DNA from: Crocinitomix algicola
GTDB lineage: Bacteria > Bacteroidota > Bacteroidia > Flavobacteriales_D > Crocinitomicaceae
Assembly (NCBI RefSeq): GCF_001661595.2
Contig: NZ_LYPF02000024.1
Location: 20,450-84,449, forward strand
DNA length: 64,000 nucleotides
Reading direction: 5' to 3'
The notes under the pieces were generated by a model. The model saw nothing but the letters and a program-made list of their open reading frames with translations. It did no database searches and was not told the DNA's origin. Shown here one piece after another: positions 46,676 to 57,119 of this stretch. Numbering within the stretch: the first letter of the stretch is position 1; each line of letters opens with the position of its first letter. Made by a program: the position numbers and the translations under genes.

Positions 46676-47754
46676 TATAAAAGACTTATTAATTTTTTTA
46701 TTTCTTCTTCTGTATTAAAACTATGCAAACAAATTCTAATTCGTTCCTTTCCTTTTTCTACGGTAGGGGGAAGAATTGCTTTCACAATTAAACCTGCTTG
46801 ATTAATTTCAGCCACTTTTTTATGTACGCTTTCAGTTTCACCAATCACTACGGCTTGAATTGGAGAATGGCTTTGGATAAGTGTAAATCCGCTGTTTTTT
46901 GTTTCATTCTGAAAATAATCGATTAAATTGAACAATTTAGTTCGTCGAGCTATAGACCTCCTAACTTCGTTGAGTAAAAACCTCAATCTTTGGATTGAAG
47001 CTGGAGGCAGGGCTGTTGTATAAATCAATGATCTTGAGAAATTAATTAAATAATCCTTTAAATCCTGACTCCCTGCTACAATTGCTCCATGACTTCCAAA
47101 AGCTTTACCAAAGGTCATTAACTTGGCATAAACTAAATGGTCCAATTTTAAGCTACTAACCAAGCCTTGACCCACATCTCCAAAAACGCCTACAGCATGA
47201 GCTTCATCTACAATTAAATAAGCCCCAAAACGCTGACATATCTTTGCTATTTCTTTAAGTGGAGCCTGATCACCATCCATAGAATAAACCGATTCGACAG
47301 CAACAAAAACAGTTCCTTCTATTAGCTTTAGTCGTTCTTCTAGGTGACCATAATCATTATGCCTAAAGTTAAAACTTTTAGCGTGACTTAGTTGAATGCC
47401 GTCTCGAATGGAAGCATGAATTAGTGCGTCATAAAGAATGGTGTCTCCACGTTGAGCGATGCAAGAGAACAAACCTAAATTGGCATCGTAACCTGAATTA
47501 TAAAGTAAAGCCGCTTCGCTATTGAAAAATTCAGCCGATTCCTGCTCAAATAACGCTGCAATTTTAGAATTTCCAGAAATTAACCTCGATCCTGTAGCTC
47601 CTTCGTCGGCAGTATTCTCAAACCTTAATTTTGCCAACCCAAGATAATCATTAGAATAAAAGTCAACCCCAACCTCATGTAAAGTCAATGAGCGAAAAGC
47701 ATTTGCTGCTTTTCGCTCATCTAATTTTCTTTTTATATGTTTCGGTCCAATCAA
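46675..47754 (-). CDS. bioF: 8-amino-7-oxononanoate synthase
   Basis: PLP-dependent condensation of pimeloyl-ACP/CoA and L-alanine. 359 aa, a little shorter than E. coli BioF at the N-terminus. The core motifs are YSNDYLGLA, GATGSRLISGN, DEAHAVGVFG and the PLP Lys in TFGKAFGSHG. The start is a TTG at 47754, seven bases after the bioB stop; no ATG is available nearby. Confidence 0.9.
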   Translation of the reverse strand: MIGPKHIKRKLDERKAANAFRSLTLHEVGVDFYSNDYLGLAKLRFENTADEGATGSRLISGNSKIAALFEQESAEFFNSEAALLYNSGYDANLGLFSCIAQRGDTILYDALIHASIRDGIQLSHAKSFNFRHNDYGHLEERLKLIEGTVFVAVESVYSMDGDQAPLKEIAKICQRFGAYLIVDEAHAVGVFGDVGQGLVSSLKLDHLVYAKLMTFGKAFGSHGAIVAGSQDLKDYLINFSRSLIYTTALPPASIQRLRFLLNEVRRSIARRTKLFNLIDYFQNETKNSGFTLIQSHSPIQAVVIGETESVHKKVAEINQAGLIVKAILPPTVEKGKERIRICLHSFNTEEEIKKLISLL

Positions 47755-47761
47755 TATAAAC

Positions 47762-48856
47762 CTAATCTACGGTAACTTTTCGAGGCTCGAAATTAGCTGC
47801 TTTAGGCTTAGCATTTGCTCTTCTAGCTTCTCGTTCTTCTCTAATTTTTTTGGCTTTTTCCACCTTTTCATCGTGTTTCGTCTCTGGCTGCTCACCATCT
47901 TGAAATGGAGCTTTCGGAGTTAATCCTAGAATCTTAAATAATTCTGCATCCTCATTAAATTCAGGATTAGGTGTAGTTAAAAGTTTATCTCCGGCAAAAA
48001 TTGAAGATGCCCCAGCCATAAAACAAAGTGCTTGTGCCTCTTGCGACATTTCTGTTCTTCCTGCTGATAAACGAATGATCGATTCGGGGAACATAATTCT
48101 TGAAGTTGCTACCATGCGTATCATATCCCAAACTGGAACTGGTTTTTGCTCTTCTAGTGGCGTTCCTTCCACTGCAACCAAAGCATTAATTGGAATTGAT
48201 TCTGGCGGCTGTTCCATGTGCACATAGGTCATTAACATCCCTATCCTATCCTCTGTTGTTTCACCCATTCCAATAATTCCTCCTGAGCATACAGAAATTC
48301 CAGCTTGACGTGCATTTTGAATTGTATCTATACGTTCTTGATACTCTCTAGTAGAGATAATATCTTTATAGAATTCTTGAGAAGAATCAAGGTTGTGGTT
48401 GTATGCATATAAACCTGCATTTTTTAGACGTTCCGCTTGTTTTTCGTCTAACATTCCTAAAGTAGCGCATACTTCCATCCCCATGCCATTTATTTCCTGT
48501 ACCATCTCCACTACTTTATCAAAGTCACGATTATCTCTAACATTTCTCCAAGCCGCTCCCATACACACTCGTGAAGACCCATTAGCTTTTGCATTTTTTG
48601 CTAAACCAACGACCTCTTTAACGGGCATCATCGCTTGTACTTCCAAGTCAGTATGATATTTCATAGATTGCGGACAGTAACTGCAATCTTCAGGACACCC
48701 TCCAGTTTTAATTGAAATTAAGGTGCTCATTTGTACCTCTAACGGATTATGATGCTCTCTATGAACAGTTGCTGCTTGGTACATTAATTCCATTAAAGGA
48801 CTGTTGTACAAAGCTAATGCGGCTTCTTTATTTGAATATTTCGGATTGATCTTCAT
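47762..48856 (-). CDS. bioB: Biotin synthase
   Basis: Radical SAM enzyme inserting sulfur into dethiobiotin. 364 aa. The 4Fe-4S site is CPEDCSYC (C-x3-C-x2-C), with the 2Fe-2S ligands and GGIIGMGET, ALVAVEGTPLE, LSAGRTEM. The C-terminal 45 residues are a charged, low-complexity tail (Lys/Glu/Arg-rich) beyond the usual family end. First of the bio genes; a 64-bp gap from the upstream MORN lipoprotein gene could hold a weak promoter, though no TAnnTTTG was seen. Confidence 0.95.
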   Translation of the reverse strand: MKINPKYSNKEAALALYNSPLMELMYQAATVHREHHNPLEVQMSTLISIKTGGCPEDCSYCPQSMKYHTDLEVQAMMPVKEVVGLAKNAKANGSSRVCMGAAWRNVRDNRDFDKVVEMVQEINGMGMEVCATLGMLDEKQAERLKNAGLYAYNHNLDSSQEFYKDIISTREYQERIDTIQNARQAGISVCSGGIIGMGETTEDRIGMLMTYVHMEQPPESIPINALVAVEGTPLEEQKPVPVWDMIRMVATSRIMFPESIIRLSAGRTEMSQEAQALCFMAGASSIFAGDKLLTTPNPEFNEDAELFKILGLTPKAPFQDGEQPETKHDEKVEKAKKIREEREARRANAKPKAANFEPRKVTVD

Positions 48857-48920
48857 ACTTCTCTTCTATTTTCTATTCAATAATACTTAAATTCTTTAAT
48901 TTTTCATTCCTTGGATGAAA

Positions 48921-49769
48921 CTATTCTACAAAATTATCATTTTCATAAAATTCTTCCATCTTTAAATTTCCCTGGGAATCATAATAACGATAAATGCCGT
49001 GCTTATCTCCATTTTTGAATTCGCCTTCTTCTTTTAAACTCCCATTTACATAATACCATTGACAAAACCCATGTTCGACACCATTCTTATAGGCTCCGTC
49101 AAACTCAACATTTCCCGACCTGTAATAAGATATTGATGGTCCATCTAAAATGCCATTATTCCAATTGGAAATGTCTCTAATTTTTTTGTTTTCGAACCAA
49201 AAAGTCCATTCCCCATCTTTCTTGCCTACTCTATATTTTCCTGCACTTTCTTTTACTCCATTTTCAAACCATGTAAAACTATATCCATCCAAAACATTGT
49301 TTTTAAAAGATAAGTCTTCTTTGAGTTGACCATTTTTGTAAAAATTTTTCCAAACACCTTCTTTATTATCCATTTCGTAAAATCCAACTGATCTTCGTTG
49401 ACCGTTTTGATAATAACCGACCCATTCTCCATTTAACATTCCTTTTGTAAAGGTTCCCTCTTCCTTGGAGTCTCCACTTGGAAAAAATAAATGAAATGAT
49501 CCATCCAACTTCCCTTCTTTCCAATTGCTTTCTTCTTTTAATGTACCATCTTGATACCAATACTTCCATGGCCCTTCCTCCAAATCATTTTTAAATGATC
49601 CTGCGGCGTCCTTTGTTCCATCTACTCTAAAAAAAAGCCATTCACCTTCTCGTTTACCCTTTTTGAAATCTCCAATACCGTATCCTCCCGCTACAGTCTC
49701 GTGCCGTTTACTGCTCGAACAGGAGGTTATGCCTACAATCAACATGATATATATCAGTCCACTGCGCAT
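48921..49769 (-). CDS. MORN-repeat lipoprotein
   Basis: 282 aa. Lipobox ITSC (about residue 17) followed by SSSK, and about ten MORN_2 repeats of 23 residues (GKREGEWLFFRVDGT, GSFHLFFPSG and similar). It resembles the larger protein at 34424-35782, without its non-lipidated signal. It is ten bases after obg, so cotranscribed. Function unknown. Confidence 0.8.
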   Translation of the reverse strand: MRSGLIYIMLIVGITSCSSSKRHETVAGGYGIGDFKKGKREGEWLFFRVDGTKDAAGSFKNDLEEGPWKYWYQDGTLKEESNWKEGKLDGSFHLFFPSGDSKEEGTFTKGMLNGEWVGYYQNGQRRSVGFYEMDNKEGVWKNFYKNGQLKEDLSFKNNVLDGYSFTWFENGVKESAGKYRVGKKDGEWTFWFENKKIRDISNWNNGILDGPSISYYRSGNVEFDGAYKNGVEHGFCQWYYVNGSLKEEGEFKNGDKHGIYRYYDSQGNLKMEEFYENDNFVE

Positions 49770-49779
49770 GATGCTTCAA

Positions 49780-50760
49780 CTATTGTAATCGCTCCCAAAT
49801 TAAATCTTTCAATTCCATCAACCCTTTTTGAGCAACTGACGAAATAAAACAATAGGGCAAATCTGGCAAATCTTTTCGGATTTCATCTTTTAATTCTTCA
49901 TCCAGCATATCAGACTTAGAAATTACCAAAATTCGGGGTTTATCTCCTAAGTCTGGATTATATTGAAGGAGTTCGTTCACTAAAATTTTATATTCTTTAT
50001 GAATATCATCTGCATCCGCCGGAACTAAAAATAGTAATAAAGAGTTTCGCTCGATATGCCTTAAAAAGCGTAACCCAAGTCCTTTACCTTCATGCGCACC
50101 TTCAATAATCCCAGGAATATCAGCCATGATGAATGACTTGTGATCACGATAAGAAACAATTCCTAAATTTGGAGTGAGGGTAGTAAAGGGATAATCGGCA
50201 ATTTCTGGTTTTGCTGCAGAAACCACTGAAAGCAATGTTGACTTTCCGGCATTTGGAAATCCAACTAGGCCAACATCAGCCAGAATTTTTAACTCCAGTA
50301 CAAACCAGCCTTCTTTTTCGGGTATGCCAGGCTGCGCATATTGTGGAGCTTGATTCGTAGCTGATTTAAAATGGACGTTCCCGCGACCACCTTTTCCTCC
50401 TTCAAGCAAAATTTCTTCTTGTCCATCTTCAGAAATCTCTGCAATAAATTCGCCCGTTTCCGCATCTCTTATAATGGTACCAACTGGAACCTCTAAAAAG
50501 ACATCTTCGCCTTCACGTCCCGTCATCTGATTCTTTCCACCTGGCTCACCATGCTCAGCTTTAATATGTTTCTGATACTTCAGGTGCAACAAGGTCCATA
50601 ATTGCGCATTCCCTTTAAGAATGATATGACCTCCACGACCGCCGTCTCCACCAGCAGGACCACCCTGAGCTATGTATTTTTCACGGCGCATATACCGCGA
50701 GCCTGCCCCACCTCTGCCCGATCGGCAATGGATCTTTACGTAATCAATAAAGTTTGACAT
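49780..50760 (-). CDS. obg: Obg family GTPase
   Basis: Essential ribosome-assembly GTPase linked to ppGpp. 326 aa. The Obg fold (1 to about 158, glycine-rich [23 protein letters not shown]) precedes the GTPase domain with G1 [12 protein letters not shown]3 DIPG and G4 SKSD. Third C-terminal OCT domain is absent, as is usual in Bacteroidota. Sits 24 bp downstream of hpt-adk. Confidence 0.95.
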   Translation of the reverse strand: MSNFIDYVKIHCRSGRGGAGSRYMRREKYIAQGGPAGGDGGRGGHIILKGNAQLWTLLHLKYQKHIKAEHGEPGGKNQMTGREGEDVFLEVPVGTIIRDAETGEFIAEISEDGQEEILLEGGKGGRGNVHFKSATNQAPQYAQPGIPEKEGWFVLELKILADVGLVGFPNAGKSTLLSVVSAAKPEIADYPFTTLTPNLGIVSYRDHKSFIMADIPGIIEGAHEGKGLGLRFLRHIERNSLLLFLVPADADDIHKEYKILVNELLQYNPDLGDKPRILVISKSDMLDEELKDEIRKDLPDLPYCFISSVAQKGLMELKDLIWERLQ

Positions 50761-50784
50761 TTCCCTAAAGTAATATTTAAAATG

Positions 50785-51897
50785 CTATTTTACGGCATCA
50801 ATTGCCTTGTACAGGCGACTTGTCACATCGTCGATAGAACCTTGCCCATCTATTTTGATAAACTTATCTTGTGCTTCATAAAAACTTTTCACTGGGGCGG
50901 TTTCAGCACGATAAACTTGAATTCTATTTTCAATAACTTTAGGATCTGCATCATCCGCTCTTCCGCTCGTCTTTGCTCGTTCAAGTAGTCGCTTTTTTAA
51001 TTCCTCTTCTTCAACATCCAATCCCAACATAACGGAAATACCTGTTTCTCGATCTGAAAGAATCTTATCCAAAGCCGCTGCTTGATTTTCAGTTCTTGGA
51101 AAACCATCAAAAATAAACCCACTTGCTTCTGGGTTCTTTTCTACTTCGGAAATCAATAAGTCTATTGTTACTTCATCAGGAACAAGCTGCCCCTTATCCA
51201 TATAACTCTTGGCCAATTTCCCAAGTTCAGTTTCGTTTTTAATATTAGATCTAAAAACATCTCCCGTCGAGAGGTGAAATAAACCATATTTATTCACAAG
51301 ACGTTCCGCCTGTGTTCCTTTCCCCGCACCAGGAGGGCCAAATAAAACTATGTTCAACATATTTCTTGTATCTTCGATTTGATATATCTCGCTTAAATTT
51401 CGTCCTAATTGATCATAATCGAGTCCATATCCCACCACAAATTTATTGGGAATATCTTTACCGACATAATCAACATTAAATTTTTTACTAAAAACTGATG
51501 GTTTGAACAATAAAGATGCAATTTTCAGACTTTCAAGGCCTTTATCTTTCAATAGATTCATTATTCTTTCAACAGTACCGCCAGTATCTACGATGTCTTC
51601 GATTAAAACAACATTCTTACCTTTTAAGTCCCTATCGAGACCTATTAACTGAGACACTATGCCTGTGGTTTCAGTTCCACTATATGAGGCAAACTTTACA
51701 AAGGTTAATTCACATTGTAAATCTATTTTCTTTACTAAATCAGACGCAAACATAAAAGAACCATTAAGAATGGCCATAAAAACCACTTCTTTACCTTTAT
51801 AATCCTTATTTATTTGATCCGCTACCTTTTGAACACAGAAATCAATTTCTTGATGCGATAAGTAGGGGACAAAATTTTTATCGTGAATTTTAATCAA
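50785..51897 (-). CDS. hpt-adk: Fused hypoxanthine phosphoribosyltransferase - adenylate kinase
   Basis: Two purine enzymes in one 370-aa chain. Residues 1 to about 178 are an HPRT (AILNGSFMF, PRPP loop VVLIEDIVDTGGT at about 96-108). Adenylate kinase follows from about 180 (GPPGAGKGT at about 187-195, ending DAVK), including FDGFPRT and GRADDAD. The two are joined with no linker: an internal ATG at 51360 opens the kinase and could be an independent start. I take TTG at 51897 (MIKIHDKNF) as the start, because a -7 element at 51913-51920 lies just before it; a farther TTG at 51954 would lie upstream of that promoter. Confidence 0.9.
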   Translation of the reverse strand: MIKIHDKNFVPYLSHQEIDFCVQKVADQINKDYKGKEVVFMAILNGSFMFASDLVKKIDLQCELTFVKFASYSGTETTGIVSQLIGLDRDLKGKNVVLIEDIVDTGGTVERIMNLLKDKGLESLKIASLLFKPSVFSKKFNVDYVGKDIPNKFVVGYGLDYDQLGRNLSEIYQIEDTRNMLNIVLFGPPGAGKGTQAERLVNKYGLFHLSTGDVFRSNIKNETELGKLAKSYMDKGQLVPDEVTIDLLISEVEKNPEASGFIFDGFPRTENQAAALDKILSDRETGISVMLGLDVEEEELKKRLLERAKTSGRADDADPKVIENRIQVYRAETAPVKSFYEAQDKFIKIDGQGSIDDVTSRLYKAIDAVK

Positions 51898-51912
51898 AGT
51901 CGCTGTTTTGCG

Positions 51913-51920
51913 CAAAAATA
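51913..51920 (-). promoter_or_regulatory. -7 element of hpt-adk
   Basis: TATTTTTG on the minus strand, exact TAnnTTTG. It starts transcription about 10 bases before the TTG at 51897, which argues for that start codon. Confidence 0.45.
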
Positions 51921-52077
51921 CCAAATAACTATGGTATTTTAACAGTTTATACAAACCAATAACCTGAAAAAGTGTCAGTATGATCCGGCTAAACCTGTCA
52001 AAACTACCGCTTTAAAGTGTTTTTTGGGATTTGGAACTTAAATTGAAGTGCATAATTTGAATTTGAATTATACAAAA

Positions 52078-54687
52078 ATGAACATCGATAAATTAACAAC
52101 AAAAACACAACAGGTTCTAATGTCTGCGCAATCTATAGCAAAGATGAAAGGACAACAAAGCCTCGAGCCCGGCCATCTTTTAAAGGCCTTGATTGAGGTT
52201 GAAAACAGTATTATCCCATTTATTAATCAACAAATGGAGGTGAACACGGACATGATGGCTAAAACGGTTGACAGCATTGTAGCCGGTTATCCAAAAGTCG
52301 AAGGTGGTCAACTCTATATGTCGAACACCACAAATCAAGTATTTACAGATGCTTTTAAAGCCATGGCCGAGTTCAACGATGAATTCCTCGCAGTGGAGGT
52401 TTTGTTTTACGCATTGATAGACAAAAAAGATGCTATTGGGTCATATTTAAAAGATAGTGGGTTTTCTAAAAAGAAAGTAAAAGACGCCATTCTCAAACTT
52501 AGAAATGGAGAAAGCGTCAACTCACAAAGTAAAGAAGATACTTATCGCTCTCTTGATAAATTTGCGAACAATCTCAATGCGCTTGCGAAAGAAGGAAAGT
52601 TAGATCCTGTAATTGGACGAGATGAAGAAATAAGAAGAGTACTCCAAATTTTATCGAGAAGAAGAAAAAACAATCCAATACTAATAGGAGAACCCGGCGT
52701 TGGTAAAACAGCTATTGCTGAAGGTATTGCTCACAGAATAGTAAATGGTGATGTACCTGAGAACCTTCAGAGTCGCAAAGTTTATTCGCTCGACATGGCT
52801 GCTTTGGTGGCAGGAGCAAAATACAAAGGTGAATTTGAAGAAAGACTTAAAGCTGTAGTGCAAGAAGTAACCAAATCAGACGGTGAAATCATTCTTTTCA
52901 TTGATGAAATACATACACTTGTAGGCGCGGGAGGCGGACAAGGCGCAATGGATGCCGCAAACATCCTTAAACCTGCTCTGGCAAGAGGTGAACTGCGAGC
53001 TGTTGGAGCAACAACTTTAGACGAATACCAAAAACACTTCGAAAAGGATAAGGCTTTGGTGCGTCGATTCCAAACCGTTTTAATAGATGAACCTTCTCAA
53101 GAAGATGCCATTTCCATTCTGCGAGGAATAAAAGAAAAATATGAAACGCACCATAAGGTTTTAATTAAAGATGAAGCCATCATTGCGGCGGTAGAACTTT
53201 CGCAACGCTACCTAACCGAACGACAACTCCCGGATAAAGCCATTGACTTAATTGATGAGGCAAGCTCAAGGTTAAGAATGGAAATCAACTCTAAACCTGA
53301 GGAACTGGATGAAATTGAACGAAAAATAATGCAACTTGAAATAGAGCGAGAGGCAATTAAACGAGAAAAAGATCAAGCTAAGCTCAACTTATTATCAGAA
53401 GAGTTGGCGGAACTAAATGATAGGAGGTCCGAATTTTTAGCGAAATGGCAAGCCGAAAAAAATCTCATTGATGCTATACAAGATGGGAATGAAAGCATGG
53501 AGCAATTAAAAATTGAAGCAGAACAAGCGGAGCGTGAAGGGAATTATGAAAAAGTGGCTGAGATTAGGTACGGTAAAATTAAAACTCTTGAAGAAGATGT
53601 TGCAAAAAGAAAATCTGAATTAGTTGAAATACAACAGAATTCAAAAATGATTAAAGAGGAAGTTGATGCAGAAGAGATTGCCGATGTTGTTTCAAGATGG
53701 ACCGGAATTCCAGTTTCCAAGATGATTGAAAGCGAACGTGAAAAGCTTCTAAAAATGGAAGATGTTCTCAGTGAGAAAGTCGTTGGCCAGAAAGATGCAA
53801 TTGTTGCTATTTCTGATGCTGTTAGAAGAAGTAGAGCTGGATTACAAGATGAAAAACGACCAATAGGTTCATTCATTTTCCTAGGGACAACAGGGGTAGG
53901 TAAAACTGAGTTGGCAAAAGTGCTTGCTGGTTATCTTTTTAATGACGAAAATGCACTAACGCGAATTGACATGAGTGAATATCAAGAAAAACATGCGGTA
54001 AGTCGTCTGGTAGGAGCCCCTCCAGGATATGTGGGATACGATGAAGGTGGACAATTAACTGAAGCAGTTAGAAGAAAACCATACTCCATTGTTTTACTGG
54101 ATGAAATAGAAAAAGCACATCCCGATGTATTTAATATTCTCCTGCAAGTTTTAGATGATGGACGATTAACGGATAATAAAGGACGAACGGTAAACTTTAA
54201 AAACACGATTATTATTATGACCTCGAATTTAGGTGCCTCGATAATTAGTGATCGTTTTGAACATTTAACGGATAGCAATAAGAACCAAATTGTAACGGAA
54301 ACTAAAGAGGAAATTTTTAGTTTGCTCCGTAAAACTATTCGTCCTGAGTTCTTGAACCGAATTGATGAAACGATTATGTTCCAACCGCTCACAAGAAAAG
54401 ATGTTTTGGCCATCGTAAAAATTCAGTTCAAACAATTACAAGAACGCCTTAAAAATTCACGAATTGAAATTGATGCTACGGATGAGGCTCTAGAATGGCT
54501 CGCGTTAGAAGGTTACGATCCTCAATTTGGAGCACGACCAGTGAAAAGAGTTATTCAAAAAACATTGATGAATGAATTGTCCAAATCTATGTTGGCAGGG
54601 AAAATTTCCGCAGACAGCAATGTACTAATTGATTTGAAGGATGGGGAACTTCACTTTGAAAATGTAGTTTCATTCATACAGAATTAA
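52078..54687 (+). CDS. clpB: ATP-dependent chaperone ClpB
   Basis: Hsp104-type disaggregase that acts with DnaK. 869 aa. N-domain (1-150), AAA1 with Walker A GEPGVGKT (about 207-214), the middle coiled coil (about 400-525, Glu/Lys-rich), AAA2 with GTTGVGKT and LLDEIEKAH, and a C-terminal domain with [16 protein letters not shown] at 52078 ([11 protein letters not shown]) is family-like; the frame extends ten codons upstream. No CIRCE-like repeat was seen upstream. Confidence 0.96.
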   Translation: MNIDKLTTKTQQVLMSAQSIAKMKGQQSLEPGHLLKALIEVENSIIPFINQQMEVNTDMMAKTVDSIVAGYPKVEGGQLYMSNTTNQVFTDAFKAMAEFNDEFLAVEVLFYALIDKKDAIGSYLKDSGFSKKKVKDAILKLRNGESVNSQSKEDTYRSLDKFANNLNALAKEGKLDPVIGRDEEIRRVLQILSRRRKNNPILIGEPGVGKTAIAEGIAHRIVNGDVPENLQSRKVYSLDMAALVAGAKYKGEFEERLKAVVQEVTKSDGEIILFIDEIHTLVGAGGGQGAMDAANILKPALARGELRAVGATTLDEYQKHFEKDKALVRRFQTVLIDEPSQEDAISILRGIKEKYETHHKVLIKDEAIIAAVELSQRYLTERQLPDKAIDLIDEASSRLRMEINSKPEELDEIERKIMQLEIEREAIKREKDQAKLNLLSEELAELNDRRSEFLAKWQAEKNLIDAIQDGNESMEQLKIEAEQAEREGNYEKVAEIRYGKIKTLEEDVAKRKSELVEIQQNSKMIKEEVDAEEIADVVSRWTGIPVSKMIESEREKLLKMEDVLSEKVVGQKDAIVAISDAVRRSRAGLQDEKRPIGSFIFLGTTGVGKTELAKVLAGYLFNDENALTRIDMSEYQEKHAVSRLVGAPPGYVGYDEGGQLTEAVRRKPYSIVLLDEIEKAHPDVFNILLQVLDDGRLTDNKGRTVNFKNTIIIMTSNLGASIISDRFEHLTDSNKNQIVTETKEEIFSLLRKTIRPEFLNRIDETIMFQPLTRKDVLAIVKIQFKQLQERLKNSRIEIDATDEALEWLALEGYDPQFGARPVKRVIQKTLMNELSKSMLAGKISADSNVLIDLKDGELHFENVVSFIQN

Positions 54688-54703
54688 CAAAATAAACTTC
54701 CTA

Positions 54704-54736
54704 AAAGGTCGTCATATGAATGGCGGCCTTTTTTTT
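54704..54736 (+). terminator. Rho-independent terminator of clpB
   Basis: 12-bp stem AAAGGTCGTCAT / ATGGCGGCCTTT (two G-U pairs), loop of four, T-run 54729-54736. Confidence 0.8.
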
Positions 54737-54836
54737 GTTCGTTACCAACTCAAAATAAGTTAACCTGTTTTTTTTGAAACCAATTCTGATAATTTCATAT
54801 CTTGGCCCGTATTAAAACTACTATATTCTAACAACA

Positions 54837-55694
54837 ATGCTTAAATCTATCTATCGATTTTTATCGCCTAAATTTCAATCAATTTTTTTAGAATACAAGG
54901 TTGACTTTAAACCGCGTACCTATGGAGCTGAAAACGCAAAAGCACATCCAGAATTATTTGCAATCATAAATAAAAACAGGTCCTTATATCAAGATACATT
55001 GACTGGTTTTTTACAGCATAAAGAAGTTTTTAATTCATTTAAAGAGGATAAAAACGAAACCAACCAAAACCTGCCTACCTGGAATAATCAATTTTTGCCT
55101 GGTTTAGATATTATAGCTATCTACGGAATGATTTGTAAGCATCAACCCAAAAAATACATTGAAGTTGGATCCGGAAACTCTACTAAAGTTGTTAAAAAAG
55201 CAATTAATGATAAAAATTTAGATACAAAAATCTATTCTATTGATCCATTTCCAAGAGCAAATATCGATCAACTTTCGGATGAGATTATTCGTCAACCGTT
55301 TGAAAATTTAAAAGATTTTAGTGTGTTTGATGAGCTAGAACGTGGTGATATTGTGTTCATTGATAATTCCCATCGTTGCTTACCAAACTCTGATGCAACC
55401 GTCTTCTTTTTGGAAGTAATGCCACGCTTAAAACCGGGTGTAATCGTTCACATTCATGATATTTATTTGCCCTATGATTACCCACAATTTATGTGTGACC
55501 GCGCATATTCGGAACAATATGTTTTAGCAGCCTTTGTCCTTGCAAACCCTAAAAAATACAAGACAATTCTACCTAATTTTTTCATAAGTGAAGACCCTAC
55601 TTTAAAAACAGTTCTCAAGCCTATTTGGGAACTAGAAAACTTGAAAAACGTTGAACATCATGGCGGGTCTTTCTGGCTTGAAATATTAGAATAA
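54837..55694 (+). CDS. SAM-dependent methyltransferase (Methyltransf_24-like)
   Basis: 285 aa. Motif I YIEVGSGNSTKVVKKA, IYSIDPFPR (acidic motif II) and GDIVFIDNSHR with PGVIVHIHDIYLP, the pattern of the class I, Methyltransf_24 branch common in cell-surface polysaccharide and other small-molecule methylation. The substrate is unknown. Monocistronic by context. Confidence 0.75.
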   Translation: MLKSIYRFLSPKFQSIFLEYKVDFKPRTYGAENAKAHPELFAIINKNRSLYQDTLTGFLQHKEVFNSFKEDKNETNQNLPTWNNQFLPGLDIIAIYGMICKHQPKKYIEVGSGNSTKVVKKAINDKNLDTKIYSIDPFPRANIDQLSDEIIRQPFENLKDFSVFDELERGDIVFIDNSHRCLPNSDATVFFLEVMPRLKPGVIVHIHDIYLPYDYPQFMCDRAYSEQYVLAAFVLANPKKYKTILPNFFISEDPTLKTVLKPIWELENLKNVEHHGGSFWLEILE

Positions 55695-55710
55695 TTCTAA
55701 AAGTTTAGAC

Positions 55711-55745
55711 AAAAAAAAACTGCCACTTTCAAAGCGGCAGTTTTC
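55711..55745. terminator. Bidirectional terminator
   Basis: Stem ACTGCC-CTTT / AAAG-GGCAGT with one mismatch pair, A-run at left and T-run at right. Between methyltransferase (+) and small lipoprotein gene (-). Confidence 0.8.
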
Positions 55746-55762
55746 AATACAGTTAGTATTAA

Positions 55763-55948
55763 TTATTTTAACAACTTCACTTTTACTGCCTTTACAGCAT
55801 TAACAAGTTCCATTTTCTTTGTTTTCTCTGCTTTGTATTTTGTATAATCAGATTGTCTGTATGCGTCACAACCTCCATGACCAGAGCCACAGCTCACCAT
55901 TCCTAATGTAAATACTCCAATTGCTCCTGCTAATAATACTTTTTTCAT
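55763..55948 (-). CDS. Small lipoprotein
   Basis: 61 aa. MKKVLLAGAIGVFTLGMVSC gives a signal with lipobox MVSC at about 17-20, then GSGHGG and CDAYRQSDYTKYKAEK. The mature part is only about 42 residues, Lys-rich with a predicted amphipathic helix. Small lipoproteins of this kind are common and uncharacterised in Flavobacteriia. Upstream to 56156 (about 200 bp) nothing else is visible. Confidence 0.72.
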   Translation of the reverse strand: MKKVLLAGAIGVFTLGMVSCGSGHGGCDAYRQSDYTKYKAEKTKKMELVNAVKAVKVKLLK

Positions 55949-56156
55949 AATTCTTGTTTTACGGTTTTTTGATTTCTTTGAATTACATGTCGTAACGCAT
56001 ATTCTAAACGAAAATAATTAAAAAAAGTTACTCTTCCTAAAAAAAATGTTCACATCAGACAGTAAATCACGGTAATACATCAAGAATCGTACCAGATAAA
56101 CACCAGTAAAAACAAGGCTTGACGGATAAAAACAAGCAATGTTATTAAATTAATAA

Positions 56157-57110
56157 TTATTTGAAATTATAATGTGCTGCTATTTTATCATAAAGAATAG
56201 CACTCAGTTTATAATAACTTTCTACCGTCCATCCACCAACATGAGGAGATAAGATGGTTTTATTTGAATTGACAAGAAACTTCATTGCCTCAGGCATTTC
56301 CTTGTTTTGATCGAACATATTTTCAAACGATGATTTCTCATATTCTAAAACATCAAGACAAGCCCCAAGTATCTCGCCTTTTATCAACCCTTGCATCAAA
56401 GCTTCAGTATCAACTATTTTACCACGTGCCAGGTTGATAAGATAAAAGGGATTTTCAACTTCTTGAATAAAAGCAGCGTCAATCAATCCAATCGTCTCCG
56501 CATTTTGTGGAATGTGCAGACTTATGACTGTAGCCCTCTTCTGCAATTCAGCCAATGTTACTTCCTCCACATGACCATTCCCGAATCCAGATTTATATTT
56601 GTCGTATGCCAAAACCCGCACATCAAATCCTCTCAATTTACGCGCAAAAGCAGCTCCATTATTCCCATAACCAATTATACCAACGGTACGACCATCCAAT
56701 TCTACCCCCCTATTGCCTTCTCTATCCCAAATTCCCCTCCGAATTTCCGAATCCCCTTTATTGAGCTTATTAAAAAGACTTAACAACATTCCTAAAGCAT
56801 GCTCACCCACTGCATTTCTATTTCCTTCAGGAGCGTTGAATAAGGTAATATTACGGCTATTACAAAAAGGAACATCAATGTTCTCCATACCTGCCCCAGA
56901 ACGTGCAATAAACTCTAACTTATGAGCTTTATCCAGTAAATCAGCATCCATTCGATAGCGGCTCCGAACAACAATACCGTGATAATCTATTAAATTTTCT
57001 TTTAACTCCAGAACAGACTGACTTGTTAAATCGTCACATTGCCACCCCTTAGCTTCTAATTTTTCTTGCAAAATTGGGTGAACGGTATCAATAAATGCCA
57101 CTTTTTTCAT
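56157..57110 (-). CDS. D-isomer specific 2-hydroxyacid dehydrogenase (SerA-like)
   Basis: 317 aa. Substrate-domain GIVVRSRYRMDADLLDKA, ARSGAGMENID, NAD-binding GIIGYGNNGAAFA, and the catalytic Arg (NLARG), Glu and His (SPHVGGWT). Family members oxidise or reduce 2-hydroxyacids such as 3-phosphoglycerate, glycerate or lactate; the specific substrate is not decided by sequence. It lacks the ACT regulatory domain of long SerA. Nine bases downstream of mgtE. Confidence 0.87.
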   Translation of the reverse strand: MKKVAFIDTVHPILQEKLEAKGWQCDDLTSQSVLELKENLIDYHGIVVRSRYRMDADLLDKAHKLEFIARSGAGMENIDVPFCNSRNITLFNAPEGNRNAVGEHALGMLLSLFNKLNKGDSEIRRGIWDREGNRGVELDGRTVGIIGYGNNGAAFARKLRGFDVRVLAYDKYKSGFGNGHVEEVTLAELQKRATVISLHIPQNAETIGLIDAAFIQEVENPFYLINLARGKIVDTEALMQGLIKGEILGACLDVLEYEKSSFENMFDQNKEMPEAMKFLVNSNKTILSPHVGGWTVESYYKLSAILYDKIAAHYNFK

Positions 57111-57119
57111 GAGAATGAT

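Noticed and set aside
51898..51954. Longer N-terminus of hpt-adk (TTG at 51954)
   Set aside because: It lies upstream of the likely -7 element and reads LLKYHSYLVFLRK, unlike HPRT; the shorter start is preferred.
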